A DNA stretch of 64,000 nt, taken from Durusdinium trenchii (Eukaryota > Sar > Dinophyceae > Suessiales > Symbiodiniaceae). Of the stretch, positions 19,201 to 28,238 are shown one piece after another. Under the pieces are notes generated by a model that saw only the letters and a list, made by a program, of their open reading frames with translations, did no database searches and was not told the origin of the DNA. The number at the start of each line of letters is the position of its first letter. The stretch's first letter is position 1. The translations under genes and the position numbers were made by a program. Where the stretch lies: positions 95,211 through 159,210 of the forward strand of contig CAXAMN010001181.1 of assembly GCA_963970005.1 (NCBI GenBank), written 5' to 3'.

Positions 19201-19988
19201 TCTGCCTGCTGAATCTGCAGTTGTTGATTCTCCTGCTTCAACATCGCCAACATGGTCATCATCTCCTGTGGATTCGGCGGACCAGGGCCATAAGGATGCA
19301 GCTGAATTTGCCATCCTCCTTGATGCGGCATAGGTCCCCTCCTCTCTTCATGGGGCATGATGTACCCAGGTGGGCCAGCTTGTCCAAAGCCTCTTGGAAC
19401 ATGTAGACCTCTTCCTCCCGGTCCGTTCCCTTGGATCTGAGCCACCGATTGTTCTCTAGGTTGGGGATGTTGTTGCCCATCGCTGTCACTTTCAGGCTCT
19501 TGTACTTCAGGTACCCGTGGTTCTCTTGGTCGTCCACGTCTTTGGTCATCTGGTACATGATCGCCCACCAGTGCCGGTGATGGTGTCCCCGTCGTCGTGC
19601 TCGTCTGTGGAAGCACTCCCACCGGACCTTCTTCTTTTGGCAGGAACGTGGGTCTCTCTTGCTTCACCTCCTCTGGCGACCTGTTCCCAAGACCAGGCTG
19701 CCAAATGCTCTGCCTCGGGACTTGAGCATACAAGTGAGGAGCTTGGCTCTGCACTTCATGAAGTCCCTTCAACTGCTCAGGCGTGAAGAGCGGGGTCATC
19801 GGCGTCAGGGTCGTAGGTGGTCCCTTCGGACCTTCAAGGGTCTCTTCCCCTTGCTCTTCACCATCCTCCAACGCCAGCTGACCCTCCTCCAGCGGCTGCT
19901 CTTGTAGTTGAAGGCCTTCTTGATCGTTGTCTTCACCTTCTCCATCATCGCCTGGCTGCCGCCTTCTTCTGCGTGCCACCATCGACAT
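16236..19988 (-). CDS. Copia A gag, protease and methyltransferase-like domain
   Basis: 1,250 codons beginning 57 bases after the primer-binding site. A basic, then acidic/Gln-rich N-terminus precedes the capsid-like region. Near residue 725 is a CCCH zinc finger (CRYFLTESGCRRGQSCKWAH) and near 751 a CCHC knuckle (CFTCGATQHLARECPR). Near 898 is the aspartic protease motif LLDSGATHAL. From about 1,075 comes a domain with HLYAG, LLEVDI, GGPNCRTRS (about 1,143) and EQPAAP (about 1,225), in the order of cytosine-5 DNA methyltransferase motifs I, II/III, IV and VI. The stop at 16,236 interrupts this domain; its KPTSLALN end is read in the next frame. Confidence 0.88.
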   Translation of the reverse strand: MSMVARRRRRQPGDDGEGEDNDQEGLQLQEQPLEEGQLALEDGEEQGEETLEGPKGPPTTLTPMTPLFTPEQLKGLHEVQSQAPHLYAQVPRQSIWQPGLGNRSPEEVKQERPTFLPKEEGPVGVLPQTSTTTGTPSPALVGDHVPDDQRRGRPREPRVPEVQEPESDSDGQQHPQPREQSVAQIQGNGPGGRGLHVPRGFGQAGPPGYIMPHEERRGPMPHQGGWQIQLHPYGPGPPNPQEMMTMLAMLKQENQQLQIQQAELMDAMKYQRASLEAKVHDLQRELEQQAFRTPESDEPVKRQLELTVDEPLRETDLEVERRRLYELTHMQQFEQLQSLMGTVTPAPAKRGGRGQGQRERSRSQGPRTARQGGGQPEGLVASRAKGFEPEGRQGPKKKATAEQPGRSSTANVREEQSRERSGGMADAMSMLITYLVDKDKKQEGPESVKPGTATLPVLAEPSDTAPIDLADWLTMVEPAMTDLSDSSGEWWELVVSEARAWYKQYIKLRPIQRASSKIEPSAELQKPKWARVEKRAISMLLSSVPTTVKEELVATRTLSPLGLVSKLMVLYQPGGAHERTIILRQLEDPPEAGSPSEACMGLRRWMRWLKRATDIGLNLPDAIILMKGINKLSKRILTQQPDLQFRCALVKNTLQLDTIPNEETVRTYAEHLLAELEQLMHRVRPSSSTLRPGNQGGGPLAVKALQGEDKDKKGDSPTTSAKGPCRYFLTESGCRRGQSCKWAHQLETGDKPNQERRCFTCGATQHLARECPRKETAKKGEGPPSGQKPRLQKLLDKTGGGGNGTSQSESGASMSPQAASSQSVASEAVSDTTTRAADPIKNVLDEAHKLLKGMNLEEEGQDRATDLGATLKKLNQAWEKGGPGLRAVKIARVQQGREGLLDSGATHALRPKLRGEDLQRYRQVRVTLAARGAQDIRMTEGETLVHNSENVEPIVPAGRLVRDLGCRIEWVGEACTLEHPVKGNIDLRVEAGCPQMDHDVALDLIRELEESRSRTALRCYRFGETHNDVDWLDRVVADCPICDKVPIRIKDRLVDTPARNLDVLGANRRIRKRWRNEGVVVHLYAGKNEGYDLTRALKEAGGDTTRLLEVDILRTQSHDMSKDDAMYAALLRIAMLGWIDAVIGGPNCRTRSELRHHPVMGLPGPSRSLGRPWGLDELDEVERAKCHLDDVLLLRMVTLYVVAKLGRDARLSQEKNSALLPTVRFLMEQPAAPQHMPEVASFWRTEEWRK

Positions 19989-20044
19989 AGCGCGGAGCCG
20001 CGGGGCTGCCCGGCCTTGCCTCCGGGTCTTACACCTGTCACCTT

Positions 20045-20056
20045 GGGCTCATAACC
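20045..20056 (-). other. Primer-binding site of copia A
   Basis: The 12 bases next to the 5' LTR on the element's sense strand are complementary to GGGCTCATAACC, the anticodon arm of initiator tRNA-Met (anticodon CAT at the centre). Drosophila copia is known to prime from an internally cleaved initiator tRNA in the same way, unlike most LTR elements, which use the tRNA 3' end. Confidence 0.8.
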
Positions 20057-20147
20057 TGCAAGGTTCAACGCTCCTATTTTCGAGCTTAAAAGCGGCTGTC
20101 AAGTGTACACTTCTCGTTTTGTGCGTTTCATCCGTTTTGGACGTGCA
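20057..20147 (-). repeat. 5' LTR of copia A
   Basis: 91 bp identical to the LTR at 11780-11870. Transcription of the element would start within it, on the minus strand. The right target duplication AAAAC follows at 20148-20152. Confidence 0.93.
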
Positions 20148-20152
20148 AAAAC

Positions 20153-21487
20153 AATTATTTTGGAGGTCCCTGACGGGGACCCCCCATAGTTATTTTGTGA
20201 GGTGAAGCACCTCTCACCACAAAAATTCAAGACACCACAAAAACACATCCCAACAAGATTCTTGTAGCCCGGTCATGGGAGAAGAGACAGCTGCGACCAA
20301 GGAGACAAACAGTGCAGAAGCGTTTCAAACGTTCCTGCAGATTCATTGCTTCAAAAAGGAGCAAAGAATGGTGAAGCTGATCTTGCTGGAGAACTAACTA
20401 CTACAGATGCATTCCGGGATCGTGGCAGTTGATGCAACATTTTGGACGCGCCGGCATTCCGGCCAGTGAGAGACAGTTCAGGGAATGGCGTGCTGAATTG
20501 AGGACGACAACAGGAGGACCAGAAGCTGAAGTTGCTCAGGTTTGCAGAAGCTTGAGACAGCACATTAGGCTTTTGGAAGATGAAGTTCAACAGCTTCCAG
20601 AAGCGAGGACGCAGTTGAGATGTCAAAACATATGGGACTACCTCTACCATTGCGCGCTTCAAAAGTGATTCGCATGTGGTCGGCCGAACGCATGAGTTTG
20701 TCGAAGAAAACACGGAGGCTCGAACGCAAGCTACTCGAACAGAAGTGGCAAAGAATTCAGAACGTGAATGTGAAGGCGAAGCAGAAGATGCTGCATCACG
20801 TGTGAAGAGAATGAAGATCCAAACGCTTGGCTGGAATGAAATTTGCTGAATGACAGTGAGGTTGACGGGCAAGCTGTGAGAATCCAAACAATCAGTGATG
20901 ATCAACAGCAAAACGAAGATCAAAGTAACGATCGCTGAACAGTGCGTGTTTGCGCGCAGAAAGGTTGAGACACCAACCGTTTCTGAGGCGGGGTGTCAAT
21001 GGGTCACAGCAGTGAAAAGGAGCGACCTCGCTTTTTGCGACATCCATAAGTGCCCGAATCACAGACAAGGCGGAGACGTTGCTGCACGTGCCATCAATCA
21101 CTGCCCACCTACGCGGTTTTCTTTGGCCTATGGTGACGCGAAAAATCTCGCACGTCACTCGAAGGTGGCACAAATGGACTTGACTCGCCAGACTGACCAC
21201 TTGCGCTTCAGGCAACTTTTGGTTTTGACCGTCACACCCCACGATTAACGTCTTCAGAGCTGAAGCAAATCAACTTGGGAGTTCAAACACTGGTTCTGGG
21301 ATGAACCGTGGCTTTATAAAGGTTAGTAGACGTTATAAGTGTATTATTAACATTGTAAAACCAGCGGAGTCAACAAGAATCTTCAACAGACAACTTGAAA
21401 GGGCGAATCGACACCGAACATTGCTGATCGGTCAAAGCATCTTTTGTCTACGGTGCACAAGGATCCTTGACGGTGAAAGGGGCAGCG
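20153..21487. other. Spacer between copia A and copia B with possible small coding remnants
   Basis: Plus-strand frames at 20429-20668 (LRQHIRLLEDEVQQLPEART, helix-like), 20620-20805 (basic) and 20895-21248 (several Cys/His) could be remnants of one gene broken by frame changes. A 190-codon minus frame at 20351-20923 looks like their shadow. No family is recognised. The 3' LTR of copia B should lie here but no copy matching its other side was found. Confidence 0.3.
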
Positions 21488-23953
21488 TCAGGGGAATGTC
21501 ATGAGTGGCTTACGCTCTAAACTCAAGTTTCTCAGCCCCAAAAAATTTAGATTCCCCTGGCGCGCCGAGATCTTCATCCTATTCAGGGACTGTTTTCCCT
21601 GGTCCAACACGTCGTCTTCCTCTTGGATGGCGTATCTTCCAGTTCGCAAGAGCTTCAGCATCGGCTCTGCGTGCGCTCCAGCAACTTTCGTGAGTGCATC
21701 CGAGGGATTTGCATTGTGAGGCACCCATCGGACTCGCCCACGAACAACAGTCACCGACTCGCGGATGATCGCCAGTTCCAAAGCAACCCTGTCGTCACTT
21801 CCGTGGCTTTGCTCTGTGTTCATTGCATCATACAATGATTTTGCATCAACCACAAGGATACTGCCAGGGTCAGTGAACCCTTCCGACTCAGCAGCCACAA
21901 CAGTGGCCTTTCCGGCCACGGCAAGCTCCTCGTCCTCCAGCTTCTGTCTGCTACGAGGGTGGAAGTGAGCAAATCGAACGCTCTGGAAGAAGGCGTCCTG
22001 CCGCTCAAGCGCTGCTGAGGCTGTGGACAATGAGATCGTCTCACAAAGCAAACTCGACGCAGCCTTGCGTCTCAACCTCTTCGATCTCCACTGCATGAGC
22101 GACACTGGTGCTGATGCTCCCTTATTCAAGGTTTCATCTGTAAAACCCAACAACCAACCATGTTGAGAGCGCTCTTTTCCAGATGTATCAAATGCCGAAT
22201 CTGAAATGAGCACGTTTCTCAAGCGACTCTCGGCAATGGCGTGGATGTGGAGGCGAACAGGAAACGTTTTCAAATGCACCAAATCATTTGCTGCCAGGAT
22301 GTCAGCTACTGAAGGTTGTGGGAAGCTGGATGCTAAGATTGAAGCGCCTGCTGAAGCATCTCGGCGACCTTCACGAGCCACCCAATTGAGCGATGCAATC
22401 AGTCCCCTCAACTGGGTTTTCTCCGATTCTGTCAATCGTTCTTTCTCAGCATCCTTTTTCAAGACCTTTCTGCCCAGCTTGATTGGTTCCAGGCGGGTGT
22501 AGATGAACTCATCCATATGGCTCTGGAAGCTAAAGTCTTCCATCTGGCGAAGGTGCCGGCCAGCATAGGTGGAACCTTCGGGTGTTTGCAGCTCACTGAT
22601 TTTGCCAAAAGTCAACAGGCCTTCCAGCTGTTTCATTCGCTGCATGTGAAGTTCTGAGCCACCTTCTGCTATGTCATCAACTGTAAGAACCGTGAAACCT
22701 TGGCTCAATGCAGATTCTGACTTGTCGTTTCCACTCAGAATCATACAACACTTGTCGTAGGCATTGAGGTGATAGCCTAAGGTTTCGGTGACCAGCTTCA
22801 CAAAGGTCCTTCTCCACCATGAGGGTCCGCTCACAAGGCCGTAGACCTCGGTCATGAGCAACAAAAGCTGCCTCGGATCCAGGCCAGGAAGTGGCTCATC
22901 CTTTGGCTGGCGGACTGCAATCTTTGTCTTTCTAGTGGTCGGCAACGCTTGGAGGAATGCCGTTTTCACATCTCTCACACGGCAGGCCCACTTCCTTGCT
23001 GCTGCTAGCTGCAGGCAACTGTGGAGCGATGTGCTCAAGGGAGTTGGAGCACTCCTTTCAACTTCATGAATTTGAGGGTCTTGCCACCCTACGACACACA
23101 ATCTCGATTTCGGATTGGTCTGGTCGCTTTCCAGTTGGCAGACTTCATAGTGCCCTTGCTCAATGGCAAGCTTCTTGTAATGCTCCAACTTGTCCTTGGA
23201 GATCTCTTTTGGTTTGAACCGGTCCACAAATTTGCTTGAAATGACGTGGTCCGGGAACTGGTTCTCGAATGCCAAACTCTCTTCAACTGACAAGACCTTG
23301 ACAGCGCCATTCTTGATGAGGCTGTCCAGCTCTTTCTTCCTGGCCTCTCTGAATGCCACCTTTTCGGGCTCTGAGAGACGGGCAAACTCGACCTGGCCAA
23401 AAGAGGACTTGGCCTTGGTCAGGTAGAAGAGCTTGTCCCTTGGGCAAAAGCTTGCTTCGGCCTGAGAGGCATTGAAGGTTCCTTGAGAGTGTACTCGAGG
23501 TTGGGGAAGAGATCTACCCTGTTCACGATCAAACTTCCAAGTCACTCCAATGAACTTTGGTGCAACTCCCATTCCGACCATATCGTCATCTTGGTCGAAA
23601 TTGATCACTTCCAGGAAGGTGGAACTGCCTGGAGGGGTTGGCAGTGACGGGGTGGTGCCTGTCATCGGATATGGATTTTGCCGACTGCGGGTCTGGTTTG
23701 GTTGGAAGCCCAACGGTGGTGTTTCAGGGACTTGATCCCACTGGGTTCTTCTTGTTCGGAGAGGTCCAAAGCTCATGGTGCCATGGGCTCCTTCGTCAAC
23801 TCTCACCGTTTGGGGTCCAGACGGCGCAGGCATGGCTTCATCTGGGGCTGACTGGTCCTCGGTGTTGGTTCTGGGAAAAGTGTCACTGGTGGTGTGCTCG
23901 GTCCCGCTTGGTGCAGATGGTGACATTGGTTCATCGCCTTCCGCGATGGCCTC
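21488..23953 (-). CDS. Copia B reverse transcriptase and RNase H
   Basis: About 820 codons, intact through this part. RT blocks: KSRLCVVGWQDP, RDVKTAFLQAL, EVYGLVSGPSWWRRTFVK and the catalytic pair in LTVDDIAEGG, where the usual Tyr of YVDD is Thr. RNase H: ISDSAFDTSG, SLSTASAALE, VVDAKSLYDAM, and WVPHNANPSDALTK at the end. It reads in phase with 28,273-29,043 once the inserted transposon and one CA are left out, so this was one long polyprotein. Confidence 0.85.
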   Translation of the reverse strand, partial: EAIAEGDEPMSPSAPSGTEHTTSDTFPRTNTEDQSAPDEAMPAPSGPQTVRVDEGAHGTMSFGPLRTRRTQWDQVPETPPLGFQPNQTRSRQNPYPMTGTTPSLPTPPGSSTFLEVINFDQDDDMVGMGVAPKFIGVTWKFDREQGRSLPQPRVHSQGTFNASQAEASFCPRDKLFYLTKAKSSFGQVEFARLSEPEKVAFREARKKELDSLIKNGAVKVLSVEESLAFENQFPDHVISSKFVDRFKPKEISKDKLEHYKKLAIEQGHYEVCQLESDQTNPKSRLCVVGWQDPQIHEVERSAPTPLSTSLHSCLQLAAARKWACRVRDVKTAFLQALPTTRKTKIAVRQPKDEPLPGLDPRQLLLLMTEVYGLVSGPSWWRRTFVKLVTETLGYHLNAYDKCCMILSGNDKSESALSQGFTVLTVDDIAEGGSELHMQRMKQLEGLLTFGKISELQTPEGSTYAGRHLRQMEDFSFQSHMDEFIYTRLEPIKLGRKVLKKDAEKERLTESEKTQLRGLIASLNWVAREGRRDASAGASILASSFPQPSVADILAANDLVHLKTFPVRLHIHAIAESRLRNVLISDSAFDTSGKERSQHGWLLGFTDETLNKGASAPVSLMQWRSKRLRRKAASSLLCETISLSTASAALERQDAFFQSVRFAHFHPRSRQKLEDEELAVAGKATVVAAESEGFTDPGSILVVDAKSLYDAMNTEQSHGSDDRVALELAIIRESVTVVRGRVRWVPHNANPSDALTKVAGAHAEPMLKLLRTGRYAIQEEDDVLDQGKQSLNRMKISARQGNLNFLGLRNLSLERKPLMTFP

Positions 23954-23955
23954 CA
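23954..23955. repeat. Probable 2-bp target duplication (CA), left copy
   Basis: CA precedes the left inverted repeat and CA follows the right one (28271-28272). Taking out the element plus one CA gives an uninterrupted copia frame, which supports a 2-bp duplication. Confidence 0.7.
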
Positions 23956-23987
23956 CCCTAAGTCTGCTGAAGTAGTAATTTTACTAA
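23956..23987 (+). repeat. Left terminal inverted repeat
   Basis: Pairs with 28239-28270; 31 of 32 positions agree (G versus A at position 14). Similarity continues weakly inward with GAAATTACTA. Confidence 0.9.
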
Positions 23988-23993
23988 GACAAG

Positions 23994-24130
23994 AAATTAC
24001 TATTTTTAAAATTACCATACAAAAATTACTTTTTAAAAATAGTGATTTCATATAGTAAAAAATTACTATATATAGTAATTTTGATTTACTATATATAGTA
24101 ATTTGATTTACTATATATAGTAATTTCTAA
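23994..24130. repeat. Left subterminal AT-rich motif array
   Basis: Repeated AAATTACT/AGTAATTT words, three of them as the palindrome-bearing unit TTTACTATATATAGTAATTT or near it. The same words recur inside the right end (28165-28240). Arrays like this near the ends of CACTA-type elements are transposase binding sites; here that is inference. Confidence 0.75.
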
Positions 24131-24254
24131 AAGGTATAGTTTTTTATGCAACACATGAGAAGTGTCCTTCTTTCTTTGACCAAAAACTAGTGTCAAAATT
24201 GTATGTTTGGCACAGGGTTCTACTTGGCACAGTGTGGGACATTTTGTAAAGCAG

Positions 24255-24510
24255 TGTTGCATTATACCTTAGTCTTGGCATTTTACCTGTGAGTTTCTGT
24301 TCCTTGCCTGATGCTTGGCAAGTTATAGTACTTGTGAGGTTGTGTTGCATTATGCCTGAGTCTTGGCATACTACCTGTGAGTTTTTGTTGCTTGCCTGAG
24401 ATTTGGCAAGTTATACTTGTGAGGTTGTGTTGCATTACCTGAGTCTTGGCATGTTACTTGAGTTCTTGCTGCTTGCCTGAGACTTGCCATGCTACTTGTG
24501 TGAATGTTCT
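24255..24510. repeat. Subterminal tandem repeat, about 80-95-bp unit
   Basis: Three degenerate copies built from GTTGCATTA, CCTGAGTCTTGGCA, TTACCTGTGAGTTT and TTGCCTGAGA words. They lie between the AT array and the first coding region of the transposon. Confidence 0.7.
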
Positions 24511-24574
24511 TTGACAGCTGTGTGTTGCTAGTTTGGAGGCCTAAGCAAGGCTAAGCATAGGTGTGTGCTGCAGC

Positions 24575-25832
24575 ATGGCTTCTTTGGCTGCTGCTTGTGT
24601 TGAGAGGCAAAAGGTGGCTGCTTTGGAGAGAGCAGAGAGGGCACAAAGAGTGCGGCTGGTGGCTGACCCACTGGTGACTGTCCAAGACCTTCAAAGGGTT
24701 TGGGACACTACTTGGATTTCAAGAAGTGTTCAGACCTTTGGTCTTTGATTTCTCCTCCTCCAGGAGGGCCGATCAGTGTGACCTGGCAAACACCTGTGAA
24801 TGGATCTTGGCTGTCCAAAGTTGCAGGTCTGCTTTATGATCTGGTTGGTTTGGCTCCAAATACAAAGCTGCTCAGTTCGAAGGTGGTGAAAGCCCTGCGG
24901 GTATTACTTGAGAGAAAGCAGCTTGAGCTTCGCCCAAGGCAAGGAAGCACCCAGGACATCTTGGATCGCATCGATTTGACCCTGAGGATTTTGCTCACCA
25001 TGGTCAGGACCTTGAAGACCTCACCTTCGACAAAAACCAAAGTCTACAGGAGCTTGAGCATCCAAGAGCAGCAGGAGGTTGACATGATTCTTGAGAAGGT
25101 GTGTCTTCCAGCGGAATTTGTGAGTCAAGGCTTTGATCCAGAAGAAGGGGATCAACATGTGAAAGTGCCAGTAGATCCAGAGGGGTTGCAGCTGGCCCTT
25201 CCTGCTCCGCCACTTCCCACCCCATGTGTGCCCAAGCGGAAGTTTGCTGAGTTGAAGCCAGTCCCCAGCATCTTCCAGGACATCATTGATGGGAAGAGAG
25301 GGTCTGGTCACAGGAGTGTGGTTCCTTCCAGTGGGTCTGCACCTGTGATCAGCGAAGAGGATGTGCTCCAAGGAGCTCTTGCCTTCAAGCCTCCTCAGGC
25401 CAATGGGAAGAAGCCTAGCAAGCCTGGGTGTGGCAAGAAGAAGAAAGGCAAAGCGGCCAAGAAGAAGCCTTCTCAGCCAAAGAATCCAGGCCCTGCCAAA
25501 CCAGCCCAATCTAAGAAGCAGAAGCAGAAGAACAAGAAGGAGAAGGATGCGCAGAAGGCACAGGGCTGTGGTTTGGAAGTGCCACCTGGTGTGTCCAGCT
25601 TCAAGTTTCAGAGCTCCAAGTATGGCCAGTGCAAGCTGGAGCAGAGAAATCGTACATCAGATACTTGGATCCATCCAGCAAGAAGTGGAAATCCATCATT
25701 GGATCATCAGTGATTGGGCACCACCAAAAACTTTGCCGCCTTTTGGTTCCTCATGTGGCCTCTGGCCTGAATGTGGCCAGTTTGCTTGAGCTGAGGGGCA
25801 AGCTGCTAGAACAGCTTGTAGATGTGGATTAG
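24575..25832 (+). CDS. Transposon protein 1, Lys/Pro-rich, unknown function (frameshifted)
   Basis: The likely start ATG at 24575 gives an Ala/Arg-rich helix (SLAAACVERQKVAALERAER). The frame changes near 24,740, where a 23-base GT...AG segment or an indel would explain it, and continues at 24,750-25,620 with two helical regions and a Lys/Pro/Ala tail (GKKKKGKAAKKKPSQPKNPG). A last frame change near 25,630 leads to an end containing SYIRYLDPSSKKWKSIIGSS and a TAG at 25,830. The basic tail suggests DNA binding, perhaps a counterpart of the TnpA-type accessory protein of CACTA elements; that is inference. Confidence 0.5.
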
Positions 25833-25982
25833 TCGAATCATTCGGAACTGAATGAACAGGGGTAATGTTGGCAGAAGGGTTTCAAAAAGAATGTGTTGAG
25901 GTAGTTGAAATGCTTAAGATTGTGAATTGCTTCTGATGCTGAGTGCTTGGGAGCTGAGTACTTGAGAGGTTTGAGGCTTTGG

Positions 25983-26095
25983 TACCTGAGCTTGTTACTT
26001 GTGAGTGCCTTTACATGTGAGTTCATGTACCTGAGCTTGTTACTTGTGAGTGCCTGTACATGTGAGTTCTTGTACCTGAGCTTGTTACTTGTTTC
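25983..26095. repeat. 45-bp tandem repeat, 2.5 copies
   Basis: TACCTGAGCTTGTTACTTGT followed by GAGTGCC(T/G)TTACATGTGAGTTC, repeated twice and then truncated. It is open in one frame, giving repeated YLSLLLVS, but more likely lies in an intron or spacer between the two transposon genes. Confidence 0.85.
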
Positions 26096-26103
26096 TTTTG
26101 TGT

Positions 26104-27931
26104 TTCACCTGTCGTCCCTCGTGGAAGATCCTTTGCCAAAAAGCAAAAGAAGAAAAGGAGGAGTATGGCAGAGGGCAAGGGCTGCTACAGAAGAAAAACA
26201 TGCAAACAGCTGCCTCTTTCAGCTGCTCATGACAATGTTTGCCAAAGGCATTCTGTCAGCTTCACAATGCCACCAGATTGCCCAGGCAGCCAAGAAGGAT
26301 ATTGACAAGGCTGCTGAAGGGTACATCTTCCCCAAGCTGGATCACATTGCTGGGATCCAGCATAATAGAAACTTGCAGGGATCAGTCTTTCGGATGATTG
26401 AAAAAGAGTCAAAAGCACCTGAGCTCTTTCATGTGCACATACCTTTGGCTTCTACAGACCCAAACAAAGAGAGCTGTGCCTTGTTGCTGCCTCATGAGCT
26501 CTTTGCCTGGTTCTACGGTGGCAATTGCTGGGAAGCAAAAATCCTCCCAACCCAAGAGCTCTGTGAAAAGTTTTGGCGCCCCTTCAGAGGCCATCCATGT
26601 ATGAATGGCCACCCCCTTTTTGAAAGGGAAGACTTTAGGACAAAGTGTGTGCCATTAGGCCTTCATGGTGACGAAGTACCTATCAGTGGCATTGGCAAAA
26701 TCTGGTGTCGGAACGCTTTGGTACTGTCATGGTGCAGTCTGCTAGCTGTGGCTGCAGGTCGATCTGCTCAGGTTTGCATGAACTATATTTGGGGTTGCTT
26801 TCAGAAGTTTCTCCAACCAGGAGAGCATGGAACAATGGAAGTGTTTTGGAGCATCACGGTATGGTCATTTACTGCCATTTGGAGTGGCAAGTGGCCTGAC
26901 AAAGACTGGAGAGGCGTCAGATACCCTCCAGGAACCAAAGAAGCTCGAAGATCTGGCACCTTCTTAGCAGGCGGTTTCTATAGATGTTTGATCCAGCTGT
27001 CTGGTGACCTGGATTACTATGCTGCTTGGTTGGGGGTGCCAAGATGGTCCAACCACAAGAAGCCATGCTCTCAATGCCGGTGTAGCTTCTATGGCCCAAA
27101 CACATGGCTGGATAACCGGCCAAAAAGCCCCTGGCAGTCCACCCACCTCACTCCTGAGACCTGGAGATCACATTGACCACTGACTGCAAGCTCTTTGCTC
27201 TGGCAGGCTTGTCAGCAATGAGCATAAGCTTAGACTACATGCACAACATGTACCTGGGTTGGTTACAATACGCATATGCCAGCGCAATTGCCATGTTGGT
27301 TTTGGATGTGCTGCCTGGTGAGCCTGTGGCCAACCTGAAGCAGGTTGATACTTGGGTGCATCACATCCAATCAGTACATGAAACAAAGTACAGGTTTCGC
27401 CCTAGGTTGCAGAAGTTGAGCATGGTTGTGAAGGAAACTGGCTTCCCAAAGCTGCGAGGTCGAGCAGCAGATATACTTGGTCTTTCACAAGCTATGTTGC
27501 ACCTTTGGGAATCCTTCATGGACCCCCAGGATCTACAACACAAGCAAGTTCATGTCTTTTTGAAAATGAACGCGCAGCTACAAGAAATTCTTGATGAGTT
27601 CAGCCCCACCTATGGATTTGTTGCCCTTCCTCCTCAGCAGGCTGAAAGTGCGTTTTCTTTAGGCCTCAAAATGGCCCAGATCCATGCACAGTTGAAAGTT
27701 CATTTTGAAGACCAAGAGAGGGCCCTTTGGAATTTGACTTCCAAGACCCACTTTGCACTCCACAGTTTGGAGGTTTCCAGGTTCTTGCACCCAGCAATGG
27801 TCTGGTGTTTCAAAGGCGAGGACACAATGCATCGAGCCCAGACATTGTGGAAGTCCTGCTTGCAAGGCAGCAAACACTGGCAGGTCAGCAAGAAGGCTGC
27901 ATTCAAAGAAAGCTACCTTCTCAGTCTCTGA
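26104..27931 (+). CDS. Putative DDE transposase (one frame change)
   Basis: About 600 codons: frame 1 to 27,176, then the rest from 27,173, with an indel at about 27,165. Visible blocks: LHGDEVPISGIGKIW followed by SWCSLL (candidate first Asp), GTMEVFWSITVWSF, WPDKDWRG, LAGGFYRCLIQLSGDLDYY (candidate second Asp), then PCSQCRCSFYGPNTW (Cys-x2-Cys insertion), and SLDYMHNMYLGW. EnSpm/CACTA TNP2 proteins have a D motif, a C-x2-C and then a DxMH-type motif in this order. The final acidic residue cannot be assigned by eye; ERALWNL and KGEDTMHR are candidates. Ends at a TGA (27,931). Confidence 0.6.
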
Positions 27932-28118
27932 AGAAAAACATGGTGAGCTTGGTGCTTTCAGTGCAACTTGTGCTTTCCACTTGTGAGAGTTCCCCCACCA
28001 TCCACAGGTGGCGATTGATTTTTTCAAGGTTCACACACACATTCCTGGCCTACTTGGGCGTGTTTCTTTTACTTGTGCAGTACATTCCTTGTGGCTGCTG
28101 TGATGCACAGTTTTGAAG

Positions 28119-28160
28119 CTTTTATGATGCACTTTTGATGCACTTTTGATGCATTTTTGA
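28119..28160. repeat. Short tandem repeat near right end of transposon
   Basis: Three copies of TGATGCACTTT or TGATGCATTTT in a row, just inside the right subterminal AT array. Confidence 0.8.
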
Positions 28161-28238
28161 GTTCTCACAAAATTACTAAAAATGCATTATTTAGTAATTT
28201 TATATAGTAATTTTTTCAATTTTAGTAATTTCAAGGAT

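Larger units (their letters stand above)
11780..20147 (-). mobile_element. Complete Ty1/copia LTR retrotransposon (copia A)
   Basis: 8,368-bp element on the minus strand. It has identical 91-bp LTRs starting TG and ending CA, a 5-bp duplication AAAAC on both sides, a primer-binding site touching the 5' LTR (20045-20056) and a purine tract AGGGAGGAG touching the 3' LTR (11871-11879). The order is gag with zinc fingers, aspartic protease, methyltransferase-like domain, integrase, reverse transcriptase, RNase H, then a C-terminal extension. Integrase before reverse transcriptase defines copia. Coding is split by about four frame changes (near 16,240, 16,190, 15,280 and 14,365), so this copy is defective as read, although the identical LTRs imply recent insertion. 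Confidence 0.93.

Noticed and set aside
20351-20923. 190-codon minus-strand frame
   Set aside because: Ser/Phe-rich, looks like the complement of charged helical plus-strand frames; no domain.
21300-21487. Search for the 3' LTR of copia B
   Set aside because: No repeat matching 31.5-32.3 kb was seen; the element seems to lack recognisable ends.
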